Shown here in pieces: positions 1 to 5,646 of a stretch of DNA of 5,646 nucleotides. The translations under genes were made by a program, and so were the position numbers. Source of the DNA: Acidobacteriota bacterium (GTDB taxonomy: Bacteria > Acidobacteriota > Vicinamibacteria > Vicinamibacterales > UBA823); NCBI GenBank assembly GCA_003509065.1, contig DODG01000065.1:1-5646 (forward strand), in the 5' to 3' direction. How positions within the stretch are numbered: the stretch's first letter is position 1; each line of letters starts with the position of its first letter. The notes under the pieces were generated by a model, which was given only the letters and a program-made list of their open reading frames with translations, did not search any database and was not told the origin of the DNA.

Positions 1-491
1 ACAACACTTTCGCAATCATCGCTACGCTGGACCAACTTGCCACCACACCGTTCACAGTTTCCATTAAGACCAGCGCTGGGATAGGTGGCCCCACACTGAC
101 CACAAACACGCCTCGCACTTAATCGTCTAACAAGTTCTTCTTCAGATACCACTAAATCGATTACAAACAAATCGTCACGGTCCTCCAGAATTTCATCCAG
201 GGCTACCGCTTGAGCTACAGTGCGTGGAAAGCCATCCAAAACGACACCAGGCTTTGCATCTGTACGCGCTAATCGATCTCGAACAATGCCAATCATAATT
301 TCATCGCTGACCAATCCACCTTTATCCATAATTGCTTTGGCCAACTGTCCCAACTCAGCACCAGACTCCACTGCCTCACGAAGAATATCGCCAGTAGAGA
401 TCTTCAAAAGTCCATGGTCTTCAGCAAAACGCTCAGCTTGTGTGCCCTTACCAGCTCCTGGCGGCCCCAAGATAACCATGTTGAGCGTCAT
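1..491 (-). CDS. adk: Adenylate kinase, zinc-LID type (3' end cut by window edge)
   Basis: Adenylate kinase interconverts ATP + AMP and two ADP in the cytoplasm. The first 163 residues are present of an expected 210-220; the rest lies beyond the left edge. Visible motifs: P-loop GPPGAGKG at residues 9-16, STGD near 32-35 and LDGFPRT at 85-91 (AMP site), then a LID with CGQC (130-133) and CERC (146-149) followed by QRSDD (155-159). The cysteines point to a structural zinc. The ATG at 491 is chosen because it is 7 bases after the secY stop. An in-frame ATG at 479 would give an N-terminus closer to some family members (MVILGPPG), and neither start has a convincing Shine-Dalgarno. Translation is therefore probably coupled to secY (inference). 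Family assignment is secure; the exact start is less so. Confidence 0.96.
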   Translation of the reverse strand, partial: MTLNMVILGPPGAGKGTQAERFAEDHGLLKISTGDILREAVESGAELGQLAKAIMDKGGLVSDEIMIGIVRDRLARTDAKPGVVLDGFPRTVAQAVALDEILEDRDDLFVIDLVVSEEELVRRLSARRVCGQCGATYPSAGLNGNCERCGGKLVQRSDDCESV

Positions 492-498
492 CTCACAT

Positions 499-1887
499 TT
501 ACCCGCGTCGCCCTCGAATACGAGTCTTCTTCATAAAACCATCGTAGTGCCGCATAATAAGTTGCGACTCAACTTGATTAACCGTATCCATCGAGACCCC
601 AACAATGATAAGTAACGATGTGCCGCCAAAATAGAACGTCACATTCATACCCTGAGTAATAAATTGAGGGAGTACAGCATCTAATTGATCACCGATGAAG
701 GGAATCGGAGCAACATTTAATCCGACAATCAAGAGGTCAGGCAAAACCGCGACCATTGCCAAATAAATCGCCCCTGCCAATGTGATACGCGTCAAAATAG
801 TGTCTATATGTTCAGCTGTTCGCTTACCAGGCCTGATACCTGGAATAAACCCACCATATTTCCGCATATTCTCTGCAACATCATCAGGATTGAAGATGAT
901 TGCTGTATAAAAGTACGCAAAAAAGATGATGCCAGCTATATAGAGCAGGTAATAAAGTGGCATCCCATAAGCCATCTGGTCTGTAACTGCCTGCCCCCAA
1001 CCACCCGCCGGCAAGACACCAGCTACAGTCGCCGGAAGCGCAAGAATCGAGGATGCAAAAATAACTGGAATCACGCCACCCGTGTTCACCTTCAATGGTA
1101 TGTGGGTACTTGAACCACCGGTCATGCGACGACCAACTACACGCTTGGCGTATTGCACAACGACTCTTCGATGTCCACGCTCAATAAATACCACCGCCGC
1201 AATTACAAGGATCATGAGCGCGAGCAACGCAATGAGTCTAAATAACCCAATCTGACCTGTTCGAAGCTGATCAACCGTTGTTATAACAGCTTGAGGAAGT
1301 CCTACAACAATGCCAGCAAAAATAATCAGTGACATTCCGTTTCCGATTCCACGCTCAGTAATTTGTTCACCAAGCCACATGATAAAAATCGTACCGGTTG
1401 TCAGCGTGAGAACAGTCAACAATCTGAAGCTCAATCCTCCCTCGTAGACTAATGGGAGTCCACCAGCGATATTGGTCTGTCGCTCAAGGAAGAGAGCAAT
1501 AGCTAACGCCTGAACTATGCAAAGAAGCAGCGTTCCGTACCGTGTGTACTGCGTGATCTTACGACGACCGAGCTCCCCTTCATTTTTCAATCGTTCCAAA
1601 TACGGCCATACCACTGTCAAAAGTTGAATAATAATGGAGGCGCTTATATACGGCATGATACCTAGCGCAAAGATCGTCACCCTTGATAAATTACCCCCAG
1701 AAAACATGTTGTATAAACCAAACATCGTGCCAGCTGTCTGGTCAGCAAGAATCGCGAGAGCCTCAGTGTTAATCCCGGGTGTCGGAATCACACTGCCTAC
1801 ACGATAGACCGCTAGTATGGCCAGCGTGAACAAGATACGGTTGCGCAATTCAGAAACTGCGAAGATACTTTTCAGCTTATCAATCAT
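499..1887 (-). CDS. secY: Preprotein translocase channel subunit SecY
   Basis: SecY is the central inner-membrane pore of the Sec translocon, working with SecE, SecG, SecA and the ribosome. The 462-residue product shows about ten hydrophobic segments. The first is around residues 17-35. The plug/TM2 region has [19 protein letters not shown] (62-80). TM5 follows [13 protein letters not shown] (178-190). The cytosolic loop [15 protein letters not shown] (241-255) and [11 protein letters not shown] (270-280) are typical. The C5 loop [18 protein letters not shown] (345-362) holds the arginine equivalent to the key E. coli R357. It is longer than the usual 430-445 residues, mainly through an extra segment near residues 391-414. 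The ATG overlaps the rplO stop as ATGA; a weak GAAG lies 4 bases upstream, so coupling to rplO is likely. The stop is TAA. Confidence 0.99.
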   Translation of the reverse strand: MIDKLKSIFAVSELRNRILFTLAILAVYRVGSVIPTPGINTEALAILADQTAGTMFGLYNMFSGGNLSRVTIFALGIMPYISASIIIQLLTVVWPYLERLKNEGELGRRKITQYTRYGTLLLCIVQALAIALFLERQTNIAGGLPLVYEGGLSFRLLTVLTLTTGTIFIMWLGEQITERGIGNGMSLIIFAGIVVGLPQAVITTVDQLRTGQIGLFRLIALLALMILVIAAVVFIERGHRRVVVQYAKRVVGRRMTGGSSTHIPLKVNTGGVIPVIFASSILALPATVAGVLPAGGWGQAVTDQMAYGMPLYYLLYIAGIIFFAYFYTAIIFNPDDVAENMRKYGGFIPGIRPGKRTAEHIDTILTRITLAGAIYLAMVAVLPDLLIVGLNVAPIPFIGDQLDAVLPQFITQGMNVTFYFGGTSLLIIVGVSMDTVNQVESQLIMRHYDGFMKKTRIRGRRG

Positions 1888-2372
1888 TTTTCTTCGCCAG
1901 AGTCTTCAACAACCTTGGGTTGGCCGCGATTCAACTCGACAGCCTTGCCCCCAGCCGCAACGATCTTCTCAGTAGCCTTACGACTAAATCGATGAGCATG
2001 AATCGTTAAGGCCACAGATATTTCCCCACGTGCAAGCACCTTAATAAGACGATCAGACCGGCCAATCAGACCATGAGTGCGTAAAAGGTCTGGAGTGACA
2101 TCAGTACTAGCTTCAAACCTCTTACTCAAATCATCAAGATTTACGATTGTGTACTCCACGCGAAACACATTATGAAAGCCCCGCTTAGGTAACCTTCGAT
2201 GGAGCGGCATCTGTCCGCCCTCGAAGCCACGCTTCCGACTATAACCAGATCTGGACTTCTGACCTTTGTGACCACGACCGGCAGTCTTACCGGTGCCAGA
2301 ACCTGGCCCACGGCCAATCCGTTTCTTAGATTGAGTTCTTCCTTTTGGAGGATGAAGATCGCTCAAATTCAT
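1884..2372 (-). CDS. rplO: 50S ribosomal protein L15
   Basis: L15 is a late-assembling large-subunit protein that binds 23S rRNA. The 162-residue product begins [11 protein letters not shown] and has the characteristic glycine- and basic-rich N-terminal arm: [28 protein letters not shown] (residues 17-44), then [18 protein letters not shown] (49-66). The globular C-terminal half includes LLRTHGLIG and AGGKAVELN. It is slightly longer than the usual 140-150 residues, with a short acidic tail (VVEDSGEEK). An AGGA at 2381-2384, 8 bases before the ATG, supports the start. It follows rpmD after a 34-base spacer, and its TGA overlaps the secY ATG by 4 bases. Confidence 0.98.
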   Translation of the reverse strand: MNLSDLHPPKGRTQSKKRIGRGPGSGTGKTAGRGHKGQKSRSGYSRKRGFEGGQMPLHRRLPKRGFHNVFRVEYTIVNLDDLSKRFEASTDVTPDLLRTHGLIGRSDRLIKVLARGEISVALTIHAHRFSRKATEKIVAAGGKAVELNRGQPKVVEDSGEEK

Positions 2373-2406
2373 AACAGCAGTCCTGATTTCCTAAAAAGTC
2401 TGCTCA

Positions 2407-2628
2407 CTATTCCTCTACAACTTCAACTAAGTGGCGCACCTTTTGAATCATCCCGCGGGTTGCTGGATTATCAACTAATTCGACAGATTGACCCAAGCGC
2501 CTCAAGCCTAATCCTTTAACTACATGCGCCTGTCTCTTCGCATACCCGATGGTGCTTTTAATTTGGGTGATCTTAAGCTTGCTAATCACTTTCTTTCCAC
2601 GTTTCGATTGCGTCTTACCAGCTACCAT
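2407..2628 (-). CDS. rpmD: 50S ribosomal protein L30
   Basis: L30 is a small large-subunit protein. The 73-residue product contains the family core [17 protein letters not shown], then [35 protein letters not shown], which matches the typical L30 ferredoxin-like fold. The usual length is about 60, and the extra residues form a basic N-terminal leader ([16 protein letters not shown]). The ATG at 2628 is supported by GGAG 11 bases upstream, and there is no internal ATG before the core, so the extension appears genuine. The gene sits between rpsE (30-base spacer) and rplO (34-base spacer), its normal spc position. The stop is TAG. Confidence 0.96.
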   Translation of the reverse strand: MVAGKTQSKRGKKVISKLKITQIKSTIGYAKRQAHVVKGLGLRRLGQSVELVDNPATRGMIQKVRHLVEVVEE

Positions 2629-2658
2629 TAGAGCAGTAACTCCATTATTATTAAGAAC

Positions 2659-3213
2659 TTAAACAGTTTCAACGCCTTCAGTATTTACAGGTGGCACAGC
2701 GACTCGCTCATCCTGCGGCGCCGGCAGTCCTCGAAGGCGTGCATTCTCCACTGGGTCGAGTAATTCCATAAGCCCCGCGAACGTCGCGCGTATTACGTTG
2801 TGTGGATTAGCCGTCCCTAAAGACTTGGTCAAAATATTTTGAATTCCAGCTGACTCAACAACCGCTCGAACAGCTCCTCCTGCAATAATGCCAGTGCCTT
2901 CTGGCGCCGGTTTCAACAAGACACGCCCCGCTCCAAAACGACCTACAATTACATGCGGAATTGTTGTCCCTTGTAGTGGCACACGAATCAGCGATTTACG
3001 AGCCACCTCGATACCCTTCTTAATCGCAGACGGCACTTCCTTTGCCTTGCCAACACCGAAACCTACGTAACCTAGACCATCACCTACGACAACGAGTGCA
3101 CTAAAACTCAAGTTCTTTCCACCCTTAACAACTTTAGTTACTCGATTAATCGAGACGACCACATCTCGAAGGTCTAAATTCGCAGGATCAATTTTTTCTC
3201 TCGTCTCGAACAT
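2659..3213 (-). CDS. rpsE: 30S ribosomal protein S5
   Basis: S5 binds 16S rRNA near the mRNA entry and decoding region and affects translational fidelity. The 184-residue product has the N-terminal double-stranded-RNA-binding-like domain: [27 protein letters not shown] (residues 19-45), then [31 protein letters not shown]. The C-terminal domain follows with [22 protein letters not shown] and [21 protein letters not shown]. Length is near the usual 165-185, with a proline-rich tail ending GVETV. Reading upstream in frame from the ATG, a TGA occurs at 3241-3243 with no other ATG between, so this start is the only plausible one. The Shine-Dalgarno is weak (GGA, 7 bases upstream). The stop is TAA. 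Confidence 0.98.
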   Translation of the reverse strand: MFETREKIDPANLDLRDVVVSINRVTKVVKGGKNLSFSALVVVGDGLGYVGFGVGKAKEVPSAIKKGIEVARKSLIRVPLQGTTIPHVIVGRFGAGRVLLKPAPEGTGIIAGGAVRAVVESAGIQNILTKSLGTANPHNVIRATFAGLMELLDPVENARLRGLPAPQDERVAVPPVNTEGVETV

Positions 3214-3297
3214 AAATCTGTCCAGGTGCGTATTTCTTGCTCAGCGCCTTTTAACGATACGTCTCGGAATTGGACACATCACCGCTGAACTGATTAG

Positions 3298-3672
3298 TTA
3301 AAACCGCAGCCCTGCCTCCCTGGCAGCCTCTGCTACCGCTTGCACACGTCCGTGATACAGAAAACCGCCTCTATCAAATACTGCCTCAGAAACACCACTA
3401 GCTATCAAACGTTCTGCTACCACCTTACCGACTGCTCGAGCGCCAGCGACATTTCCACCATGCACCTTTTCCTCAAACGTCGATTTTAAACCTGACTCAA
3501 TACTGGATGCTGACACGACCGTCCTTCCCGCCGTATCGTCAATGACCTGTACATAAACATGTGCCAGACTACGGAATACGACTAGCCGTGGTCTATTAGC
3601 TGTCCCGTACAGGCGCTTACGCGAACGCAGTCGAACACGATTACGACGATCTTTCTTAGTCTTAACTCTCAT
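3298..3672 (-). CDS. rplR: 50S ribosomal protein L18
   Basis: L18 binds 5S rRNA together with L5 and helps install it in the central protuberance. The product from the ATG at 3672 is 124 residues (usual about 117-122). It has a strongly basic N-terminus ([23 protein letters not shown]), then [20 protein letters not shown] and a C-terminal half with [43 protein letters not shown], the classic L18 ending. A TTG directly before this ATG could also open the frame. However, the GAAGG ribosome binding site at 3679-3683 is 6 bases from the ATG and only 3 from the TTG, so I choose the ATG. It lies 16 bases after the rplF stop. The stop is TAA. Confidence 0.97.
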   Translation of the reverse strand: MRVKTKKDRRNRVRLRSRKRLYGTANRPRLVVFRSLAHVYVQVIDDTAGRTVVSASSIESGLKSTFEEKVHGGNVAGARAVGKVVAERLIASGVSEAVFDRGGFLYHGRVQAVAEAAREAGLRF

Positions 3673-3678
3673 CAAATA

Positions 3679-3683
3679 CCTTC
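3679..3683 (-). promoter_or_regulatory. Ribosome binding site of rplR
   Basis: GAAGG on the minus strand ends 6 bases before the ATG at 3672. It decides the rplR start in favour of that ATG over the TTG at 3675. It lies in the short spacer after the rplF TAG. Confidence 0.7.
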
Positions 3684-3688
3684 ACAAC

Positions 3689-4225
3689 CTAGGCACCAGT
3701 CTTACCAACTCTTTTCTTTAAGACTTCACCCGTATACCGAATCCCTTTCTGTTTATAAGGATCGGGTTTGCGGAGCCCGCGAATGTCGGCGGCTACTTGA
3801 CCAACAAGTTGGCGGTCAACTCCAGTCACTACAATATGCGTCTGCTTATCAATCTTGATCTCAATTCCTTTTGGAATATCAAAAACCACTGGATGAGAGT
3901 ACCCAAGCATGAAAATCACTTGCTTACCTTTAACATCAGCTCGATAACCGATACCTACGATGTCAAGTTCACGACTGAAGCCTTCAACTACACCTTTCAC
4001 AGCATTAGCAACAAGAGTACGCGCTAAGCCCCAAAACTTGCCCAAGTCAGACTGTTCACCCACGATACGGGCTTCGAGCACCGAGTCAGTAAGTTCGAAA
4101 CCAATACCAGGCGGAATGTACTGTTTCAAACTTCCCTTTGGTCCCTGTACGTCCACGGTGCCCACAGAGATAGACACCTTAACGTCTTTAGGAATTGGAA
4201 TCGGTCGTTTACCTACACGAGACAT
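3689..4225 (-). CDS. rplF: 50S ribosomal protein L6
   Basis: L6 binds 23S rRNA near the sarcin-ricin loop and the factor-binding site. The 178-residue product has the usual length and the two tandem L6 domains. It opens [19 protein letters not shown], followed by [13 protein letters not shown] (near residues 26-38) and [19 protein letters not shown] (near 78-96). The C-terminal signature is [27 protein letters not shown]; family members usually read PYKGKGIRY, so Q replaces G here. The ATG has AGGA at 4236-4239, 10 bases upstream. It follows rpsH after a 34-base spacer. The stop is TAG. Confidence 0.98.
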   Translation of the reverse strand: MSRVGKRPIPIPKDVKVSISVGTVDVQGPKGSLKQYIPPGIGFELTDSVLEARIVGEQSDLGKFWGLARTLVANAVKGVVEGFSRELDIVGIGYRADVKGKQVIFMLGYSHPVVFDIPKGIEIKIDKQTHIVVTGVDRQLVGQVAADIRGLRKPDPYKQKGIRYTGEVLKKRVGKTGA

Positions 4226-4259
4226 AACTAGTTATTCCTAAAATAATCCTGGCAGTCAT

Positions 4260-4667
4260 CTACCATATGTTGCAAAGAACTTCTCCACCAACCCCAGCCT
4301 CTTTAGCCTCTCGACCAGTCATTACTCCACGTGATGTCGTTAATATGTTCGAGCCCAACCCGGCAAGTACGGTTGGCACATTATCTCGACGGAAATAAAC
4401 ACGTCGACCTGGCCGACTTACCCGACTAATGCCAGTGATCACTCGCTCTCCTCGTGGCCCATATTTCAAAAATATTCGAATCGTCGTTGAGGCACTTTGA
4501 TTATTCTGTGCCGATTCAAATACCTTGAATCCCTGAACATAACCTTCTTTTTGCAGAGCTCGAGCTATCTCAATTTTGAGCTTTGAACCTGGCACATCGA
4601 CACGCTGATGCCGAGCACTCGTAGCGTTTCGAATACGCGTTAACATGTCAGCAATCGGATCAGTCAT
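4260..4667 (-). CDS. rpsH: 30S ribosomal protein S8
   Basis: S8 is a primary 16S rRNA-binding protein of the central domain. In E. coli it also represses its own spc operon by binding the mRNA near rplE (established there, not shown here). The 135-residue product starts MTDPIADMLTRIRNATSARHQRVDVPGSKLK. It has the C-terminal RNA-binding signature NILTTSRGVMTGREAKEAGVGGEVLCNIW, ending like typical S8 (GGEVLCxVW). Length is slightly above the usual 130-132. The ribosome binding site is weak (GAG 9 bases before the ATG, in an AGAGTGAAG context). A 54-base spacer with a potential hairpin separates it from rpsN. The stop is TAG. Confidence 0.98.
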   Translation of the reverse strand: MTDPIADMLTRIRNATSARHQRVDVPGSKLKIEIARALQKEGYVQGFKVFESAQNNQSASTTIRIFLKYGPRGERVITGISRVSRPGRRVYFRRDNVPTVLAGLGSNILTTSRGVMTGREAKEAGVGGEVLCNIW

Positions 4668-4691
4668 AATTCTTCACTCTTACTATTTCCT

Positions 4692-4713
4692 CGCGTAGGT
4701 TATTCCCTTCGCG
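4692..4713 (-). other. Potential RNA hairpin between rpsN and rpsH
   Basis: On the transcript, CGCG pairs with CGCG, followed by an A-A mismatch, then AGG with CCU, closing a 6-base GAAUAA loop (7 pairs plus one mismatch). It lies 8 bases after the rpsN stop and 24 bases before the rpsH ATG. No U-run follows, so it is not a typical intrinsic terminator. A role in RNA processing or in control of rpsH translation is only inference. Confidence 0.35.
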
Positions 4714-4721
4714 TCATTGTC

Positions 4722-4907
4722 CTACCAACTACTCTTAATCACCCCGGCCACATCACCGCTTAACGCAAGCGCCCTGAAGCACAGCCGACAAAGCGCAAAT
4801 TTTCTCATGAAGGCACGCGGCCTTCCGCAGCGCAAGCAACGGTTCCGCTGGCGAACTTTAAATTTCGGAACTTTTTTCGACTTAGCAATCTTTGCTGTTG
4901 TGGCCAT
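4722..4907 (-). CDS. rpsZ: 30S ribosomal protein S14, zinc-binding (type Z)
   Basis: S14 assembles late into the head of the small subunit. At 61 residues this is the short zinc-binding form; the zinc-free form is about 90-100 residues. The ligands are visible as CLRC (C24, C27) and CRLC (C40, C43), separated by 12 residues. The basic N-terminus is [24 protein letters not shown], and the ending GVIKSSW is typical of the family. It may also be listed as rpsN (type Z). It stands at the usual spc place, 54 bases from rplE and 54 from rpsH. The ribosome binding site is weak (GAAG about 12 bases before the ATG). The stop is TAG. Confidence 0.98.
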   Translation of the reverse strand: MATTAKIAKSKKVPKFKVRQRNRCLRCGRPRAFMRKFALCRLCFRALALSGDVAGVIKSSW

Positions 4908-4927
4908 AAATCACATTCTTCGGTTCT

Positions 4928-4940
4928 TGTGCAGTGCACA
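4928..4940 (-). repeat. Short inverted repeat between rplE and rpsN
   Basis: TGTGCA and its complement TGCACA flank one central base. As RNA this could form a 5-bp stem with a 3-base loop, 20 bases upstream of the rpsN ATG. It is small and could be chance. Confidence 0.25.
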
Positions 4941-4961
4941 TCAATATCAACACTTATGTTC

Positions 4962-5504
4962 TCAGTTTTGCCGAAACGGCATCCCCAGTAATTTCAACAA
5001 CTGGCGACCTTCTTCGTCTGTTTTCGCCGTTGTTACCATGGAAACATTCATTCCACGATTCTTATCAACCCGCATGTAATCAATTTCAGGAAATATCAAT
5101 TGATCGGGGAGTCCTAACGTGTAGTTACCCCTCCCATCAAACCCTTTCGGTGAAATTCCTCGGAAGTCACGCACGCGCGGCAAGGCAATGGAGATTAGCC
5201 GATCCAAAAATTCGTACATTTGCTCGCTCCGCAATGTGACCATTGAACCAATCGGCATTCCTTCACGCACCTTAAAAACGGCGATAGATTTTTTAGCCTT
5301 CCGTGAAACGGCCTTCTGGCAAGTAATGCGTCCGAGTTCTTCACTTCCAACATCAAGAATCTTGATGTTGCCAGTTGCTTCACCCAATCCCATATTCACT
5401 ACAATCTTTTCAAGTTTTGGCACCGCCATCGCATTGGAATAACCGAATGCTTTAATTAACTCCGGAACGATGTCGCTCAAGTACCGTTCTTTTAACCGAC
5501 TCAT
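4962..5504 (-). CDS. rplE: 50S ribosomal protein L5
   Basis: L5 binds 5S rRNA with L18 in the central protuberance and contacts the P-site tRNA and S13. The 180-residue product is the family's usual length. It contains [35 protein letters not shown], the signature region [33 protein letters not shown] (near residues 60-92), then [70 protein letters not shown]. The ATG overlaps the rplX stop as ATGA. A strong AAGGAG lies 10 bases upstream, inside rplX. The stop is TGA. Confidence 0.99.
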   Translation of the reverse strand: MSRLKERYLSDIVPELIKAFGYSNAMAVPKLEKIVVNMGLGEATGNIKILDVGSEELGRITCQKAVSRKAKKSIAVFKVREGMPIGSMVTLRSEQMYEFLDRLISIALPRVRDFRGISPKGFDGRGNYTLGLPDQLIFPEIDYMRVDKNRGMNVSMVTTAKTDEEGRQLLKLLGMPFRQN

Positions 5505-5646
5505 TTATCGACCACTCCTTCGCACTTACGACAGATTCGCACCTTACGACCATCTCCGAGAATCTGTCGGCCGATACGCGTAGCAGCACCACACTCTGGA
5601 CAAATAAGCTGCACATTAGAAACATGGATAGAAGCTTCGCGCTCTA
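5501..5646 (-). CDS. rplX: 50S ribosomal protein L24 (C-terminal part, 5' end beyond window)
   Basis: L24 is an assembly-initiating 23S rRNA-binding protein. Only the last 47 residues are present, reading [19 protein letters not shown] and continuing to RKCEGVVDK. The match to L24 is the [11 protein letters not shown] segment, followed by [20 protein letters not shown]. Four cysteines (CPEC and CRKC) form a probable zinc ribbon, found in many but not all bacterial L24 proteins. The stop TGA overlaps the rplE ATG by 4 bases. Position upstream of rplE is the canonical spc order. The N-terminal KOW part is not in the window. Confidence 0.95.
   Translation of the reverse strand, partial: EREASIHVSNVQLICPECGAATRIGRQILGDGRKVRICRKCEGVVDK
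5515..5520 (-). promoter_or_regulatory. Strong ribosome binding site of rplE
   Basis: AAGGAG on the minus strand lies within the end of rplX, 10 bases before the rplE ATG. It is the best Shine-Dalgarno in the window; most other genes here have weaker ones. Confidence 0.8.
5529..5569 (-). promoter_or_regulatory. Potential RNA hairpin upstream of rplE (candidate S8 or coupling site)
   Basis: The transcript reads CGACAGAUUC, a 21-base loop, then GAAUCUGUCG: a perfect 10-bp stem inside the rplX 3' end. The stem ends 8 bases before the rplE AAGGAG. In E. coli, S8 binds the spc mRNA around the rplX-rplE junction, so location makes this a candidate regulatory element. I cannot show that it has the internal-loop bases S8 recognises, and protein-coding constraint also acts on this sequence. 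Confidence 0.35.

Noticed and set aside
220..615. A plus-strand open frame of 131 codons
   Set aside because: It lies opposite adk and the end of secY, has no recognisable family or ribosome binding site, and both real genes are certain.
808..1113. A plus-strand open frame within secY
   Set aside because: It is an antisense shadow of SecY coding sequence; its translation resembles no protein I know.
2199..2519. A plus-strand open frame across rplO and rpmD
   Set aside because: It is antisense to two well-recognised ribosomal genes and crosses their junction without any sign of its own initiation signal.
4224..4235. 12-base palindrome ATAACTAGTTAT overlapping the rplF start codon
   Set aside because: A perfect palindrome of this length is expected about once by chance in a window of this size. 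It has no loop for a stable hairpin and no further arms.
4717..5239. Overlapping plus-strand open frames opposite rpsN and rplE
   Set aside because: They are shadows of the four-cysteine S14 and L5 genes; no family motif is visible.
5188..5442. Open frames on both strands inside rplE in other frames
   Set aside because: L5 fills this region with a full-length family match, so these are chance frames.
499..5504. Search for an internal intrinsic terminator in the spacers
   Set aside because: No spacer shows a GC-rich stem followed by a U-run on the minus strand, consistent with a single continuous transcript.
1..5646. Search for a new defence, mobile or biosynthetic system
   Set aside because: Every coding stretch is a recognised housekeeping gene in canonical order, and no foreign insertion or repeat array interrupts it.

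Overview
The window is one ungapped stretch of a bacterial ribosomal-protein (spc-type) operon. Every gene lies on the minus strand, so transcription runs from the right edge to the left. The order is rplX (3' end only), rplE, rpsN (zinc-binding form), rpsH, rplF, rplR, rpsE, rpmD, rplO, secY and adk (5' part only). All ten complete or partial junctions are tight: two are 4-base ATGA overlaps (rplX/rplE and rplO/secY), secY and adk are 7 bases apart, and the largest spacer is 84 bases (between rplR and rpsE). No stretch over 300 bases lacks a gene, and no mobile element, CRISPR array, tRNA or rRNA is visible.

The genes work together in ribosome assembly: L24, L5, L6, L18, L30 and L15 of the large subunit, and S14, S8 and S5 of the small subunit. 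SecY is the membrane pore for protein export, and adenylate kinase balances adenine nucleotides. The secY-adk pairing at the end of an spc cluster is a common bacterial arrangement.

The organism is a bacterium with base composition near half G+C (by eye, not counted). The S14 is the short four-cysteine form, L24 has a C-terminal four-cysteine ribbon, and Adk carries a cysteine-rich LID. SecY has an extra segment before its last membrane helix and ends in [10 protein letters not shown]. From memory of family members this combination fits Acidobacteriota (perhaps Vicinamibacteria-like) better than Proteobacteria, but the phylum is an inference that needs a similarity search.

I do not see a previously undescribed system. 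The most worthwhile non-coding signals are small potential RNA hairpins just upstream of r-protein starts. The best is a perfect 10-bp stem at the end of rplX, ending 8 bases before the strong ribosome binding site of rplE. That is the neighbourhood where S8 is known to bind the spc mRNA in Escherichia coli.
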